Assembly (NCBI GenBank): GCA_009780175.1
Contig: WRAO01000022.1
Coordinates: 1-43,890, forward strand
Length of the DNA stretch: 43,890 nt
Reading direction: 5' to 3'
Source: Oscillospiraceae bacterium
GTDB taxonomy: Bacteria; Bacillota; Clostridia; Oscillospirales; Oscillospiraceae
The notes below the pieces were generated by a model. It was given only the letters and a program-made list of their open reading frames with translations. It was not told the DNA's origin and did not search any database. Each line of letters begins with the position of its first letter. The first letter of the stretch is position 1. The position numbers and the translations under genes are program-made. Below, one piece after another: positions 22,606 to 30,826 of the stretch.

Positions 22606-23515
22606 TCTGCGTGTAAACTTCGCCGGGGTCGAATTTGAGAACCCCATCGTCACCGCCTCCGGCACCTATGGCTTCGGCCGAGAATATGGCGAATATCTCG
22701 ACCTCAACGACATCGGCGGCATCTGCGTCAAAGGCTTGACCTTAGCCCCCCGCCAAGGCAACAAAAACCCCCGCATCGTCGAGACAGCGGCGGGGATGCT
22801 CAATAGCGTTGGTCTACAAAATCCGGGCGTAGACGCCTTCATCGAGACAGAACTTCCCTGGCTCCGCCAATTCCGCACCAAAGTCATTGCGAATGTCTGC
22901 GGCAACACCGTGGAAGACTATGTCCAGATGACCGAAAAACTTGTCGCCGCCGGGGTAGACATCTTGGAGATCAACATCTCCTGCCCCAATGTCAAAGAAG
23001 GCGGTCTCGCCTTCGGCGTGAGCTGCGACGGCGCCGAATCCGTCACCAAAGCCGTCAAGCGCGTGAGCGGGTCCATCCCCGTGATGGTCAAGCTCTCCCC
23101 CAACGTGACTGATATTGTATCCATCGCCAAAACCGCCAGAGACGCCGGGGCCGACGCGCTCAGCCTCATCAACACTCTGCTTGGCATGCGCATCAACTAC
23201 GAAACCATGCGCCCGATGCTGGCGAACAACATGGGCGGCCTCTCCGGTCCGGCTGTATTGCCCGTCGCCATCCGCATGGTCTATCAAGTCGCGGCAAATG
23301 TAGACTTGCCCATCCTCGGCATGGGCGGCGTATCCACGGGTATGGACGTCGCCGAAATGATGATCGCCGGGGCAGATCTTGTCGCCCTCGGCACAGCCTG
23401 CTTCGTCGACCCGCTGGCTCCTGTGACCGCAAAGTACGAGCTAGACACCTATCTCGACCGCAAAAAAATCAGCCGTGTGACAGACCTCACCGGTAGAGTG
23501 GAGCTCAACAAATGA
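22598..23515 (+). CDS. pyrD: Dihydroorotate dehydrogenase B, catalytic subunit
   Basis: 305-residue class IB enzyme that oxidises dihydroorotate to orotate with FMN. The TIM barrel shows NPIVTASGTYGFG, NSVGLQNPGVDAF and the catalytic cysteine in NISCPNVKEGG (near residue 128; cytosolic type, as opposed to Ser in class 2). IMVKLSPNVTDI-like and GMGGVSTGMDVAEMMIAGA segments follow. Pairing with PyrK confirms class IB. Its Shine-Dalgarno AGGAGG lies inside the end of pyrK. Its stop overlaps the next gene by 4 nt (ATGA). Confidence 0.97.
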   Translation: MADLRVNFAGVEFENPIVTASGTYGFGREYGEYLDLNDIGGICVKGLTLAPRQGNKNPRIVETAAGMLNSVGLQNPGVDAFIETELPWLRQFRTKVIANVCGNTVEDYVQMTEKLVAAGVDILEINISCPNVKEGGLAFGVSCDGAESVTKAVKRVSGSIPVMVKLSPNVTDIVSIAKTARDAGADALSLINTLLGMRINYETMRPMLANNMGGLSGPAVLPVAIRMVYQVAANVDLPILGMGGVSTGMDVAEMMIAGADLVALGTACFVDPLAPVTAKYELDTYLDRKKISRVTDLTGRVELNK

Positions 23516-24678
23516 TCACAAAGCTATACATCATCCGGCACGCGGAGGCAGAGGGCAACCTCTACCGCCGCGTCCAAGGCCATTACGACAGCCCGGTCAC
23601 CGAACTCGGCCTGAAACAAATCCAGGCCCTTGGTGAGCGGTTCAACGGGCTCAAAATCGACGCGGTTTATTCCAGCGACCTTGTCCGCGCCCAGAGCACC
23701 GCCCGCGCACTCGCCATCCCCCGTGGGCTGGAAATCTACACCACGCCGGCGCTTCGGGAAGTCAACATGGGCCACTGGGAAGACATGACCTGGGCCCGCT
23801 TAGAGCGGACCGAAGGCAAGCAACTCGCCTTCTTCTCCTCCGATCCCGTCCGCTGGGATAACGGCACCAACGAGAGTTTCACCGCGCTCACCACGCGCAT
23901 GGGCAAAGCTCTCGCGGAAATCGCCACAGCCCACCCTGGTCAAACCGTATGCATCGTCACCCACGGCAACTCCATCCGCACGCTCCTCGCCCGGCTCCAC
24001 AGTCTCCCCTCCGAGCGATTTTCCGAAATCCCGCATTGCGATAACACGGCTGTCTCGCTCCTAGAGGTCAGTCCGACCACCGGCCTCACCGTCCGCTGGA
24101 TGAACGACGCAAGCCACCTGGACGAAACCCTTAGCACCTTCGCCCGCCAATCTTGGTGGCGCACCCCCTCCGGCGGAGACAAGGGCAACCTCGACTTCGT
24201 CTCCCTCGATCTGGACGACCCCGAAAGCCCCAACCGCTACCTCTTCTATCGCCAAGAGGCTTGGGGCGAAGTCCACGGCAGTCTCGCCGGATTCACAGAT
24301 GAATACGTCGCCCTGGCCGCCATGCACGCCGCCGCCCACTCCCTCGCCCTCGTCGAAGTCATCACGAGCGACGGCACCCCCATCGGCCTCGTAGAGCTTG
24401 ACGTGCTCAGAGGCGAAGAACACGGCGAGGGGCATATCAGCTTCTTCTATATCGCGCCCGAATATAGAGGCCACCATTTCGGCCCCCAACTCATCGGCCA
24501 TGCCACAAGCGTCTACCGCTCACTTGGCCGCAGAAAACTCAGTCTACACGTCGCCGAGGTAAACGAAAAAGCCATCGGATTTTACGAGCGCTTCGGCTTC
24601 AAAAAAGTCGGCGAAACCGAAGGCGTCCGCGGTCCTTTGTGGGTGATGGAAAAGGACATCACGGTGCGCGTACGGTAA
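23512..24678 (+). CDS. Histidine phosphatase-GNAT acetyltransferase fusion
   Basis: 388-residue two-domain protein. Residues 1-200 are a histidine phosphatase (phosphoglycerate-mutase-like). The catalytic RHAEAEGN is at 9-16, a second Arg is in SSDLVRAQSTA, an acid lies in REVNMGHWEDM and the second His is in VTHGNSIRTLL near 148. Residues from about 245 to 388 form a GNAT domain: VEVITSDGTPIGLVELDV, acetyl-CoA loop APEYRGHHFGPQLIGHA near 314-330 and VNEKAIGFYERFGFKKVG. Both active sites look intact, so the fusion seems functional. It overlaps pyrD by 4 nt and is the last gene of the operon, before a terminator. The link to pyrimidine synthesis (for example dephosphorylating a nucleotide or sugar phosphate) is inference; the substrate is unknown. 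Confidence 0.9.
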   Translation: MITKLYIIRHAEAEGNLYRRVQGHYDSPVTELGLKQIQALGERFNGLKIDAVYSSDLVRAQSTARALAIPRGLEIYTTPALREVNMGHWEDMTWARLERTEGKQLAFFSSDPVRWDNGTNESFTALTTRMGKALAEIATAHPGQTVCIVTHGNSIRTLLARLHSLPSERFSEIPHCDNTAVSLLEVSPTTGLTVRWMNDASHLDETLSTFARQSWWRTPSGGDKGNLDFVSLDLDDPESPNRYLFYRQEAWGEVHGSLAGFTDEYVALAAMHAAAHSLALVEVITSDGTPIGLVELDVLRGEEHGEGHISFFYIAPEYRGHHFGPQLIGHATSVYRSLGRRKLSLHVAEVNEKAIGFYERFGFKKVGETEGVRGPLWVMEKDITVRVR

Positions 24679-24714
24679 GTCTGTGTACACACTCGTCCTT
24701 TACAACAGATACAG

Positions 24715-24749
24715 AAAAACGAACGCCCCCTCAGGGGCGTTCGTTTTAT
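24715..24749. terminator. Bidirectional terminator (CGAACG type)
   Basis: Perfect 14-bp stem AAAACGAACGCCCC/GGGGCGTTCGTTTT with a 4-nt loop. It serves the pyr operon on the plus strand and the walRK-ppiB operon on the minus strand. Its outer 10 bp are identical to the terminator at 38626-38658. Confidence 0.95.
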
Positions 24750-24760
24750 GCTTGTGGGCT

Positions 24761-25282
24761 TTACTTCGTCTCCGGCTCTGGATAGTCCACACCTTTGGTG
24801 TCTACCGTGACCCGTTTCATAACCTGCGCGGTCTCCGGCTTGTCAGACCGACTGCGGGGCGTGCTTACGATCTTGTCCACAATCTCCAGCCCCTCAATCA
24901 CTTGACCAAAAGCGGCATATTGCCCGTCCAGGTGCGGAGAGGATTCATGCATGATAAAAAACTGGCTCCCCGCCGAATCCGGATGTTGGCTTCTCGCCAT
25001 CGAGAGAACACCCGCATCGTGCTCAAGGTCGTTCTCGAACCCATTAGCGTCAAACTCGCCACGGATAGAATAACCTGGGTTACCATACCCCTCGCCGAGC
25101 GGGCAGCCGCCTTGGATCATGAACCCCGGGATCACACGGTGAAAGATCAGGCCGTTATAAAAACCGTCCTTTACGAGCGAGATAAAGTTGTTTACCGTGT
25201 TCGGCGCGATGTCCGGGTAAAGCTCGGCGATGATGACCCCGCCGTCCTCCATTTCGATGGTTACAATTGGATTTTCTGCCAT
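24761..25282 (-). CDS. ppiB: Peptidyl-prolyl cis-trans isomerase, cyclophilin type
   Basis: 173-residue cytoplasmic cyclophilin with no signal peptide. Family motifs are complete: APNTVNNFISLVKDGFYNGLIFHRVIPGFMIQGG, SMARSQHPDSAGSQFFI with the catalytic-site segments, and LDGQYAAFGQVIEGLEIVD. It accelerates proline isomerisation in protein folding. It starts 17 nt after smpB and is the last gene of the nudF-walRK-yycHI-smpB-ppiB transcript. Confidence 0.97.
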   Translation of the reverse strand: MAENPIVTIEMEDGGVIIAELYPDIAPNTVNNFISLVKDGFYNGLIFHRVIPGFMIQGGCPLGEGYGNPGYSIRGEFDANGFENDLEHDAGVLSMARSQHPDSAGSQFFIMHESSPHLDGQYAAFGQVIEGLEIVDKIVSTPRSRSDKPETAQVMKRVTVDTKGVDYPEPETK

Positions 25283-25299
25283 GTCTGCTTCTCCTCTTT

Positions 25300-25767
25300 T
25301 TATCTGTTGTGTTCTTTTATGGAGCGGTCCATCTCGCGGCGCGCGTCTTTTTGCGCCTCGCTGTCCCGCTTGTCATGGAGCTTCTTGCCTTTGCAGAGCC
25401 CCAATTCCACCTTGACCAGTGAACCTTTGAAATAGAGGCTAAGCGGGATCAGCGCATAGCCGTCCTGCTTGACCTTGCCGTAAAGCCGTGCAATCTCCCG
25501 CTTATGCATCAGGAGCTTCTTCGGCCGGAGCGGATCTTTGTTGAAAATATTCCCCTTCTCATAAGGCGAGATATGCATCCCCTGCGCAAACAGTTCCCCG
25601 TCCTTAACGTGGCAAAACGCCTCCTTGAGGTTCACCGTCCCCGCGCGCAGAGACTTCACCTCCGTCCCGTGAAGCACAATGCCCGTCTCGAAGCGCTCCT
25701 CCACAAAATATTCGTGGAACGCCTTGCGGTTCGATGTAATCGTTCGGATTCCTTCCGCTTTTGGCAC
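25300..25767 (-). CDS. smpB: SsrA-binding protein SmpB
   Basis: 155-residue SmpB, which carries tmRNA into stalled ribosomes for trans-translation. The OB-like core reads ITSNRKAFHEYFVEERFETGIVLHGTEVKSLRAGTVNLKEAF, and the basic C-terminal tail KKLHDKRDSEAQKDARREMDRS enters the mRNA channel. It sits 17 nt after yycI and 17 nt before ppiB. No ssrA gene is seen in the window. Confidence 0.98.
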   Translation of the reverse strand: MPKAEGIRTITSNRKAFHEYFVEERFETGIVLHGTEVKSLRAGTVNLKEAFCHVKDGELFAQGMHISPYEKGNIFNKDPLRPKKLLMHKREIARLYGKVKQDGYALIPLSLYFKGSLVKVELGLCKGKKLHDKRDSEAQKDARREMDRSIKEHNR

Positions 25768-25784
25768 AAATATCGCCCCCTTTC

Positions 25785-26570
25785 TTACTTCCGTATCTCC
25801 CCGCTCTGTCGATCAATCGAAAATGTCCCGCCATCCGTCCCCACGATCCAGACGGGCAGGAGTTCTAAGTAGCCCGGACCTTCCAGGAGATAATACCCCA
25901 TTTCTACGTCGAAAAAGCGTGAAACTGTGCCATTATCCCGCAGATGGCCCGCTAGGGCGATGAGCGCGGTCGTGATGTCCTGCTGATTCTCAACAGTATA
26001 ATGCCGCCGCCCGCCCCAGAGAGCGGATCCGCTGAGTTCACTGATATAGCCGTCCGCAAAATAAAACGTAATCTGAGCGTTGACAATTTGCCTGCCTTCT
26101 ATGCTCTGCGTATAGGTTACAGACGAATCAATTTGCAGACCTGCGCAAGCGATAAGACCCATCTGATCGAGAAGATAGCCCGTGTCCGCTATTGGATGTA
26201 TCTGAGGCTCAAGCGCAAACCAGAAAGACCCCTGCCGCGTCTGCCCTACACCGGCGCGGCTCTCCCAACGAAAAATACCGCCGCCCTCCGGCACGCCCCA
26301 CGAATCTCCGAGAACCGCTGTGACCAGCACGGATTCCGCATGGAGTTGATCCGCCCGCTCGGAAAAGTAGATCGCCTGTGGCGCGTCGTCCGGGATGGCC
26401 CCTGGCGCAATGGTGATCCCCATGCGGTCAAGAGCGCGCACGAGTTCAGCCCTCGTTTCGGCTCTTTGTCGGGCCGCTTCGGCAAAGTCAATTGCAAGCA
26501 TGGCGGCGAAAACGAGATTCACCGAGAGAAGCAGGAGGAGGATAAAGGTCTTGATTCTCGCCCTATCCAT
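25785..26570 (-). CDS. yycI: YycI-like regulatory membrane protein of WalRK
   Basis: 261-residue protein with one N-terminal membrane segment (about residues 8-28, KTFILLLLLSVNLVFAAMLAI) and an extracellular domain ending in YLELLPVWIVGTDGGTFSIDRQSGEIRK, the PepSY-like end typical of YycI. In Bacillus, YycH and YycI bind WalK in the membrane and inhibit it. The identification rests on topology, the C-terminal motif and the position after yycH, because this family diverges strongly. It overlaps yycH by 8 nt. Confidence 0.85.
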   Translation of the reverse strand: MDRARIKTFILLLLLSVNLVFAAMLAIDFAEAARQRAETRAELVRALDRMGITIAPGAIPDDAPQAIYFSERADQLHAESVLVTAVLGDSWGVPEGGGIFRWESRAGVGQTRQGSFWFALEPQIHPIADTGYLLDQMGLIACAGLQIDSSVTYTQSIEGRQIVNAQITFYFADGYISELSGSALWGGRRHYTVENQQDITTALIALAGHLRDNGTVSRFFDVEMGYYLLEGPGYLELLPVWIVGTDGGTFSIDRQSGEIRK

Positions 26571-27879
26571 GCCGCACCTCCGGCTCCAGCAGGAGCAGCC
26601 ATCTCGCCCGCATCTCCACTGCCCCGTGACTCACAGACCCCGCGTCTCCGTCTGCGACGGCATAGGTCAGACGAATCGGCACCCCGCCCATGGCGGCGGA
26701 GGCCTGAATTTCCGGCATGACCGGCGCATAGGCCCCGGTACGCTCAAACGTCCGGACAAGGAGCGAGACTTCGGCGATATGCCGCCCAATAATCGTCACC
26801 GTTGCGGCAGGGGATGGCGTCCAAATCGGGACACCGCTAAGATAGTAGTTGAACGTGAGATGGAACTGCCCGTCCGCATAAGTCCAGTCTGTGAGATAGA
26901 CTTCCGCCGCACCGGAAACCAGGTCCAGCACCTGGACAATGCGCCGCGCAGCCTCAATCGCCTCTGCCAATTCCAAAGACCCATAGCCTGCAACTAGCAG
27001 ACTGGCGTGCGCGGAAGTAATCAGCCCCGTCTCATGGATGCGCAGTGTATTACCGCCCTCCACAATGGTACGGGCGCCGTCTTCATCAAAATAGCGAACG
27101 AGGGCGGGGGTAAAGCCGAGCGCATCTAAAAAGGCGTCCCGGTGTTGTGCATATACCCCGCCGACAGCGTTATAGCTCCGTATGGCCGGAATCCCGCCAT
27201 AGCGCCCGAGGAGTACCGCGTCCGGGTCTTGCCCTGCATACACAGGGTCAAGGAACCCAAAACGCGCACCGTTCGGCACAAGCGTCCTGAGGGCATCTTG
27301 GATATCGCTTGGCCGCACCGCAGTCGTACTGCGATACGCAATGCCGTCTCGGCCCTTGAAATACAGATACACCGTATCCCCGCCGACAGCAAGGGCAAGT
27401 TGTTGCATCAGCCTATTCGCGCCGCCGACCTCTGTGCCAAACCACTGAGCCAGCACCTCACCCGGGAGTTCTACGTCATACCGGAAAAAGACGCTTTGAC
27501 CAGAAAGCGCCGCTTCCCAATCTGCCCGGTTCACGGGCACGGCATCTCCTGAAGAGCCAAGAGCCTGGCCCAAGTGTCCGGTAAAAAGCTCATAAAGCGC
27601 CCGCAGTCCCTCACTCGGACCAAAATCTTCCCCCTGATCCGCCAGATGGCCGCGAGACAATCCATCCCCGCGCGTCGCAAGCACCGCACTCGGCCGGGCC
27701 GCGGAGGAGATGTTCCCCGCCCGGTCCGATGGCCGCATGTCGTACCCTCCGGCCGTCCCGCCCGTTTGGATAGGCAAAGTAAAAAGCCCCGTCGCGTGGC
27801 CGAGGATGACCGCACTCGCGGCGAGCAAGACGATGAAGAGCGTCTTAATCCGTTCCTTATTCGCTCTGATTAGCTGCAT
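26563..27879 (-). CDS. yycH: YycH-like regulatory membrane protein of WalRK
   Basis: 438-residue protein with an N-terminal membrane segment (about residues 9-27, ERIKTLFIVLLAASAVILGHAT) and a large extracellular part, matching YycH in length and place. ATG 27879 is chosen because GGAGGA precedes it; this makes it overlap the end of walK by 23 nt. The distal part has alternating strands (YADGQFHLTFNYYLSGVPI, AATVTIIGRHIAEVSLLVRTF) expected of the YycH domains. Identification depends mainly on context plus topology. YycH with YycI tunes WalK activity. Confidence 0.85.
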   Translation of the reverse strand: MQLIRANKERIKTLFIVLLAASAVILGHATGLFTLPIQTGGTAGGYDMRPSDRAGNISSAARPSAVLATRGDGLSRGHLADQGEDFGPSEGLRALYELFTGHLGQALGSSGDAVPVNRADWEAALSGQSVFFRYDVELPGEVLAQWFGTEVGGANRLMQQLALAVGGDTVYLYFKGRDGIAYRSTTAVRPSDIQDALRTLVPNGARFGFLDPVYAGQDPDAVLLGRYGGIPAIRSYNAVGGVYAQHRDAFLDALGFTPALVRYFDEDGARTIVEGGNTLRIHETGLITSAHASLLVAGYGSLELAEAIEAARRIVQVLDLVSGAAEVYLTDWTYADGQFHLTFNYYLSGVPIWTPSPAATVTIIGRHIAEVSLLVRTFERTGAYAPVMPEIQASAAMGGVPIRLTYAVADGDAGSVSHGAVEMRARWLLLLEPEVRHG

Positions 27880-29308
27880 ACCGCAGGTCCTCCAGCGGCA
27901 GGGTGATGACAACCGTCGTCCCCTCACCGAATACGCTTTCTAAAGTAAGGTCTCCTCCGGCCTCCCGCGCCATCTCGCGGGCCAGACCAAGACCAAGACC
28001 CGTCCCGCCCGTCTCCCGGCTCCGCCCCTTCTCAACGCGATAGAACCGCTCAAAAATCCGGGGCATGTCCGCCTCAGGAATGCCGGGGCCGTTGTCTTTG
28101 ACCGAGAGCGTCACATTCGCCCCGTCCACAGCGGCGGTGATACACACCTCGCCGCCGCGCGGGGTATATTTCACAGCGTTAGAGACAATATTGAGCACAA
28201 TCTGCTCCACCCCGGGCCGATAGCCCGTCACAGACGGCATGTCCTCCGGGAAGTGCGTTTCGATGCAGATGTCTTTCTCCTTCGCAGTCAATGCGAGAGA
28301 GCGGAGCGTCCGCTCTACGGCGTGTTGGAGCGCAAATGTCTCCATCGGCTGGCTCCGGCGGCGACTGTCTAACTGGGCCAACGTGAGGAGGTCTTGTACA
28401 ATCTGCGTCATCCGGTCACTCTCGTCCACCACCACGCGGAGAAGATCTTCCCGGACGGGGGCCTCGAGGCCCGGCGTCTCAAGAATAGTCTCGGCATAAC
28501 TGCGAACGCTCGTAAGCGGGGTACGCAACTCGTGGGAGACGTTGGCGACGAACTCCTTTTGCCGCTCCGCAGCCTGTTCAAGCTGGGCTACAGTCGCTTT
28601 GAGTTGCTCGGCCATGTTGTTAAACGTATGCGCCAACTCGCCGATCTCATCGCTCGCATTTCCATGAATGTGGGGCGAAAAATCGCCCTCCGCCACCCGC
28701 TCCGCCGCGCGAGTCAGCTTTTGGATTGGGACAACCAAGGTCTTACTGAGCACAAAGCTCAACAACACCGAGATACCAAGCCCAATGACCGCCGTGCGCA
28801 GGATGATCGTCATCAAACTCCCCGCGAGGTCTGAGGCAGTCTGCTTGGTGTCGAGGATTTGGATGATGTATGTATGCCCGTTCGCCGTGGTGATGGGAAG
28901 AGCGACATCCATAAAATCAAGCCGCCTGTCGCTCCTGTCCCCCGGTACACCGCCGAGGGCGGTGAGGATGTTGGGCGTAACGCGAAACGCCCCCTCCTCC
29001 GGAGTCACCGACCCGATGAGGAAGGCCCCTGTGACACCGTCCAACACGTAGTAATGCCGGACGCCGTAGGCGATCCCGAGCCACCCGGAATATGCGGTGA
29101 GCCGCTCTGCCAACACCTGATAATCCTGCGCGCTCCGCAGGGTGTTAGCGACCTCTTGGTCGCCGAAAAACGCGTGCATCTGCGCGTAGAACTCCTCGAT
29201 GAAAAATGTCTCCACACCCTGGATCAAAAACGCAGTAATCACAACGATGAGCAGAATAATCATCAGAAGCAGAATGAGATTCAGTTTTAAGTGCAGACTT
29301 CGCTTCAT
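27857..29308 (-). CDS. walK: Sensor histidine kinase WalK, short form
   Basis: 483-residue kinase. Two membrane segments (residues 9-30 and about 170-190) flank an extracellular sensor domain. HAMP follows (VVPIQKLTRAAERVAEGDFSP). Then the HisKA phosphorylation site SHELRTPLTS (His near 256) and ATPase motifs NIVSNAVKY, DNGPGIPE and GTGLGLGLA. Bacillus WalK is about 610 residues and has a cytoplasmic PAS domain between HAMP and HisKA; here HAMP runs almost straight into HisKA, so that PAS is missing. WalRK controls cell-wall hydrolases and is often essential. It starts 10 nt after walR. Confidence 0.93.
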   Translation of the reverse strand: MKRSLHLKLNLILLLMIILLIVVITAFLIQGVETFFIEEFYAQMHAFFGDQEVANTLRSAQDYQVLAERLTAYSGWLGIAYGVRHYYVLDGVTGAFLIGSVTPEEGAFRVTPNILTALGGVPGDRSDRRLDFMDVALPITTANGHTYIIQILDTKQTASDLAGSLMTIILRTAVIGLGISVLLSFVLSKTLVVPIQKLTRAAERVAEGDFSPHIHGNASDEIGELAHTFNNMAEQLKATVAQLEQAAERQKEFVANVSHELRTPLTSVRSYAETILETPGLEAPVREDLLRVVVDESDRMTQIVQDLLTLAQLDSRRRSQPMETFALQHAVERTLRSLALTAKEKDICIETHFPEDMPSVTGYRPGVEQIVLNIVSNAVKYTPRGGEVCITAAVDGANVTLSVKDNGPGIPEADMPRIFERFYRVEKGRSRETGGTGLGLGLAREMAREAGGDLTLESVFGEGTTVVITLPLEDLRYAANQSE

Positions 29309-29318
29309 ATATTCGCCC

Positions 29319-30020
29319 CTACGGATTCAATTGGAAATAATACCCCGCCCCGCGTTTGGTAATAATGTACTTCGGCTGTGCCGCGTCGTCTTCAATCTTC
29401 TCTCTCAGGCGGCAAACCGCCACGTCGACAGCGCGCAGATCGCCGAAATAGTCATACTGCCAGACCTCCTGCATCAGTTCCTCCCGCGAGAGGATTTTAC
29501 CCGGATGCACCGTAAGGCAGCGCAACAGATGATATTCTCGCTGTGTAAGTTCAACCGGCTCCCCATCCTTGTAGGCCTGGCTAAGGTCCAAGTCCAAGGT
29601 GAAGCGCCCCAATATAAGCGACTCCTTGCCAGGGGCATCGGACGCCTCTGCGTGGACGGTCCTGCGGATATTGGTCTTCACCCGCGCCATCAGCGCACGG
29701 ACAGAGAAGGGCTTCGTAATATAGTCATCCGCGCCCAGTTCCAAGCCGAGCACCAAATCTTGCTCTTCCTCCCGGGCCGTGAGCATGATGACAGGCGTCA
29801 TACGGTTCTGCTCCCGGAACTGCCGACAGACATCAAACCCATCGAGCCGGGGCATCATCACATCGAGCAAAATAAGGTCCGGATTTTCAGAGAGCGCCAT
29901 CGCTAGACCCTCTTCACCGTCATAGGCAGCGATGGTTTGATAACCCGCCATGCGCAGATTCAGCGTCAAAATGTCTACAATGGCCTTTTCGTCGTCGATA
30001 ATCAGGATTGTCTTTTCCAC
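29319..30020 (-). CDS. walR: Response regulator WalR (OmpR/PhoB family)
   Basis: 233-residue regulator. The receiver domain has the acidic pocket DDE at 9-11, the phospho-accepting Asp53 in LILLDVMMP and Lys in YITKPFS. The C-terminal winged helix ends with EVWQYDYFGDLRAVDVAVCRLREKIED and ITKRGAGYYFQLNP, which is very close to the WalR recognition-helix signature. Its first 19 nt overlap the end of the nudix gene, an uncommon arrangement that suggests translational coupling. walK, yycH and yycI follow. Confidence 0.96.
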   Translation of the reverse strand: MEKTILIIDDEKAIVDILTLNLRMAGYQTIAAYDGEEGLAMALSENPDLILLDVMMPRLDGFDVCRQFREQNRMTPVIMLTAREEEQDLVLGLELGADDYITKPFSVRALMARVKTNIRRTVHAEASDAPGKESLILGRFTLDLDLSQAYKDGEPVELTQREYHLLRCLTVHPGKILSREELMQEVWQYDYFGDLRAVDVAVCRLREKIEDDAAQPKYIITKRGAGYYFQLNP

Positions 30021-30565
30021 GGAAACCCGCCTTCCTGTTGTAGATATTGCATCGCCTTAAATAGTCCCACCATCGTCTTCGCGTCGGGCAGTTCGTTCTG
30101 CAATGCCATAGCCAGCATATGGTTTCGCGCAATGCGTTCAACGGTGAGAAACTCACCTTCGTCGGGGTTGGATTTGCCCTTCTGCAAATCCAGAGCCAGA
30201 TAGAGGTGTAAAACCTCGTTCGAAAAACCGGGCGATGTGTAGATAGGGTCAAGATAGATCACCCGCCCCGCCACAAGGCCCGTCTCTTCTTTGAGCTCTC
30301 GGACAGCGCATTTCAGCGGGTCCTCCCCGCGCTCTAACTTGCCCGCCGGGAATTCCAGGAGCTCCTTCATAATCGGATATCGGAACTGCCGCACGCACCA
30401 AAAACTCCCGTCCGCGTCTACCGGCACGACGCAGACGCCGCCCGGATGTTCCACAACCTCCCGCGGAACCCGCGTACCGCCGTGAATCTCCGCCACATCC
30501 GCGCGGACATTGATAATTCTGCCCTCAAACACGGTTTCCCGTGAGACTTCTTTTTCGATATACAT
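30002..30565 (-). CDS. nudF: Nudix hydrolase, ADP-ribose pyrophosphatase type
   Basis: 187-residue Nudix hydrolase. The box G-x5-E-x7-REUXEEXGU is intact at residues 75-97 (GKLERGEDPLKCAVRELKEETGL). The preceding EHPGGVCVVPVD and QFRYP(I)MKELLEFPAG are typical of the ADP-ribose pyrophosphatase subgroup, which splits ADP-ribose to AMP and ribose-5-phosphate. I chose ATG 30565 because AGGAGA stands upstream. It is first in the operon and overlaps walR by 19 nt, so the same transcript drives walRK. Confidence 0.93.
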   Translation of the reverse strand: MYIEKEVSRETVFEGRIINVRADVAEIHGGTRVPREVVEHPGGVCVVPVDADGSFWCVRQFRYPIMKELLEFPAGKLERGEDPLKCAVRELKEETGLVAGRVIYLDPIYTSPGFSNEVLHLYLALDLQKGKSNPDEGEFLTVERIARNHMLAMALQNELPDAKTMVGLFKAMQYLQQEGGFPWKRQS

Positions 30566-30593
30566 GCTCGTCTCCTGACATACGTAGTCTCTC

Positions 30594-30601
30594 ATTATAG
30601 C
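30594..30601 (-). promoter_or_regulatory. Extended -10 promoter of the nudF-walRK operon
   Basis: On the minus strand, TGC directly before a perfect TATAAT (30599-30594) forms an extended -10. The -35 region is poor (TTTCCT). The start is near 30587, about 20 nt before the nudF ATG. Confidence 0.65.
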
Positions 30602-30737
30602 ATACCCAGCGAAAGAAGGAAAGTCAGATGTGGAAAATGCCTACTATGTTCAAACACCTAAGACCCCTTGCGGCCACAATTCCGACATGACCCGGCGAAG
30701 ATGTCTTTTAGCAGACATATTGCAGATACACTGCTCA

Positions 30738-30767
30738 TTGATAACCACACCGATGTCTGTTTATAAT
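30738..30767 (+). promoter_or_regulatory. Promoter of the small membrane protein gene
   Basis: -35 TTGATA (30738-30743), an 18-nt spacer and a perfect -10 TATAAT (30762-30767). The start is near 30774, with AGGAGG just before the ATG at 30827. The rest of 30602-30737 shows no gene. Confidence 0.7.
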
Positions 30768-30826
30768 AGAACGCGTAGACAAGCAAATCAACTGTCGCCT
30801 GAAACTACTTACTCAAGGAGGTTTCT

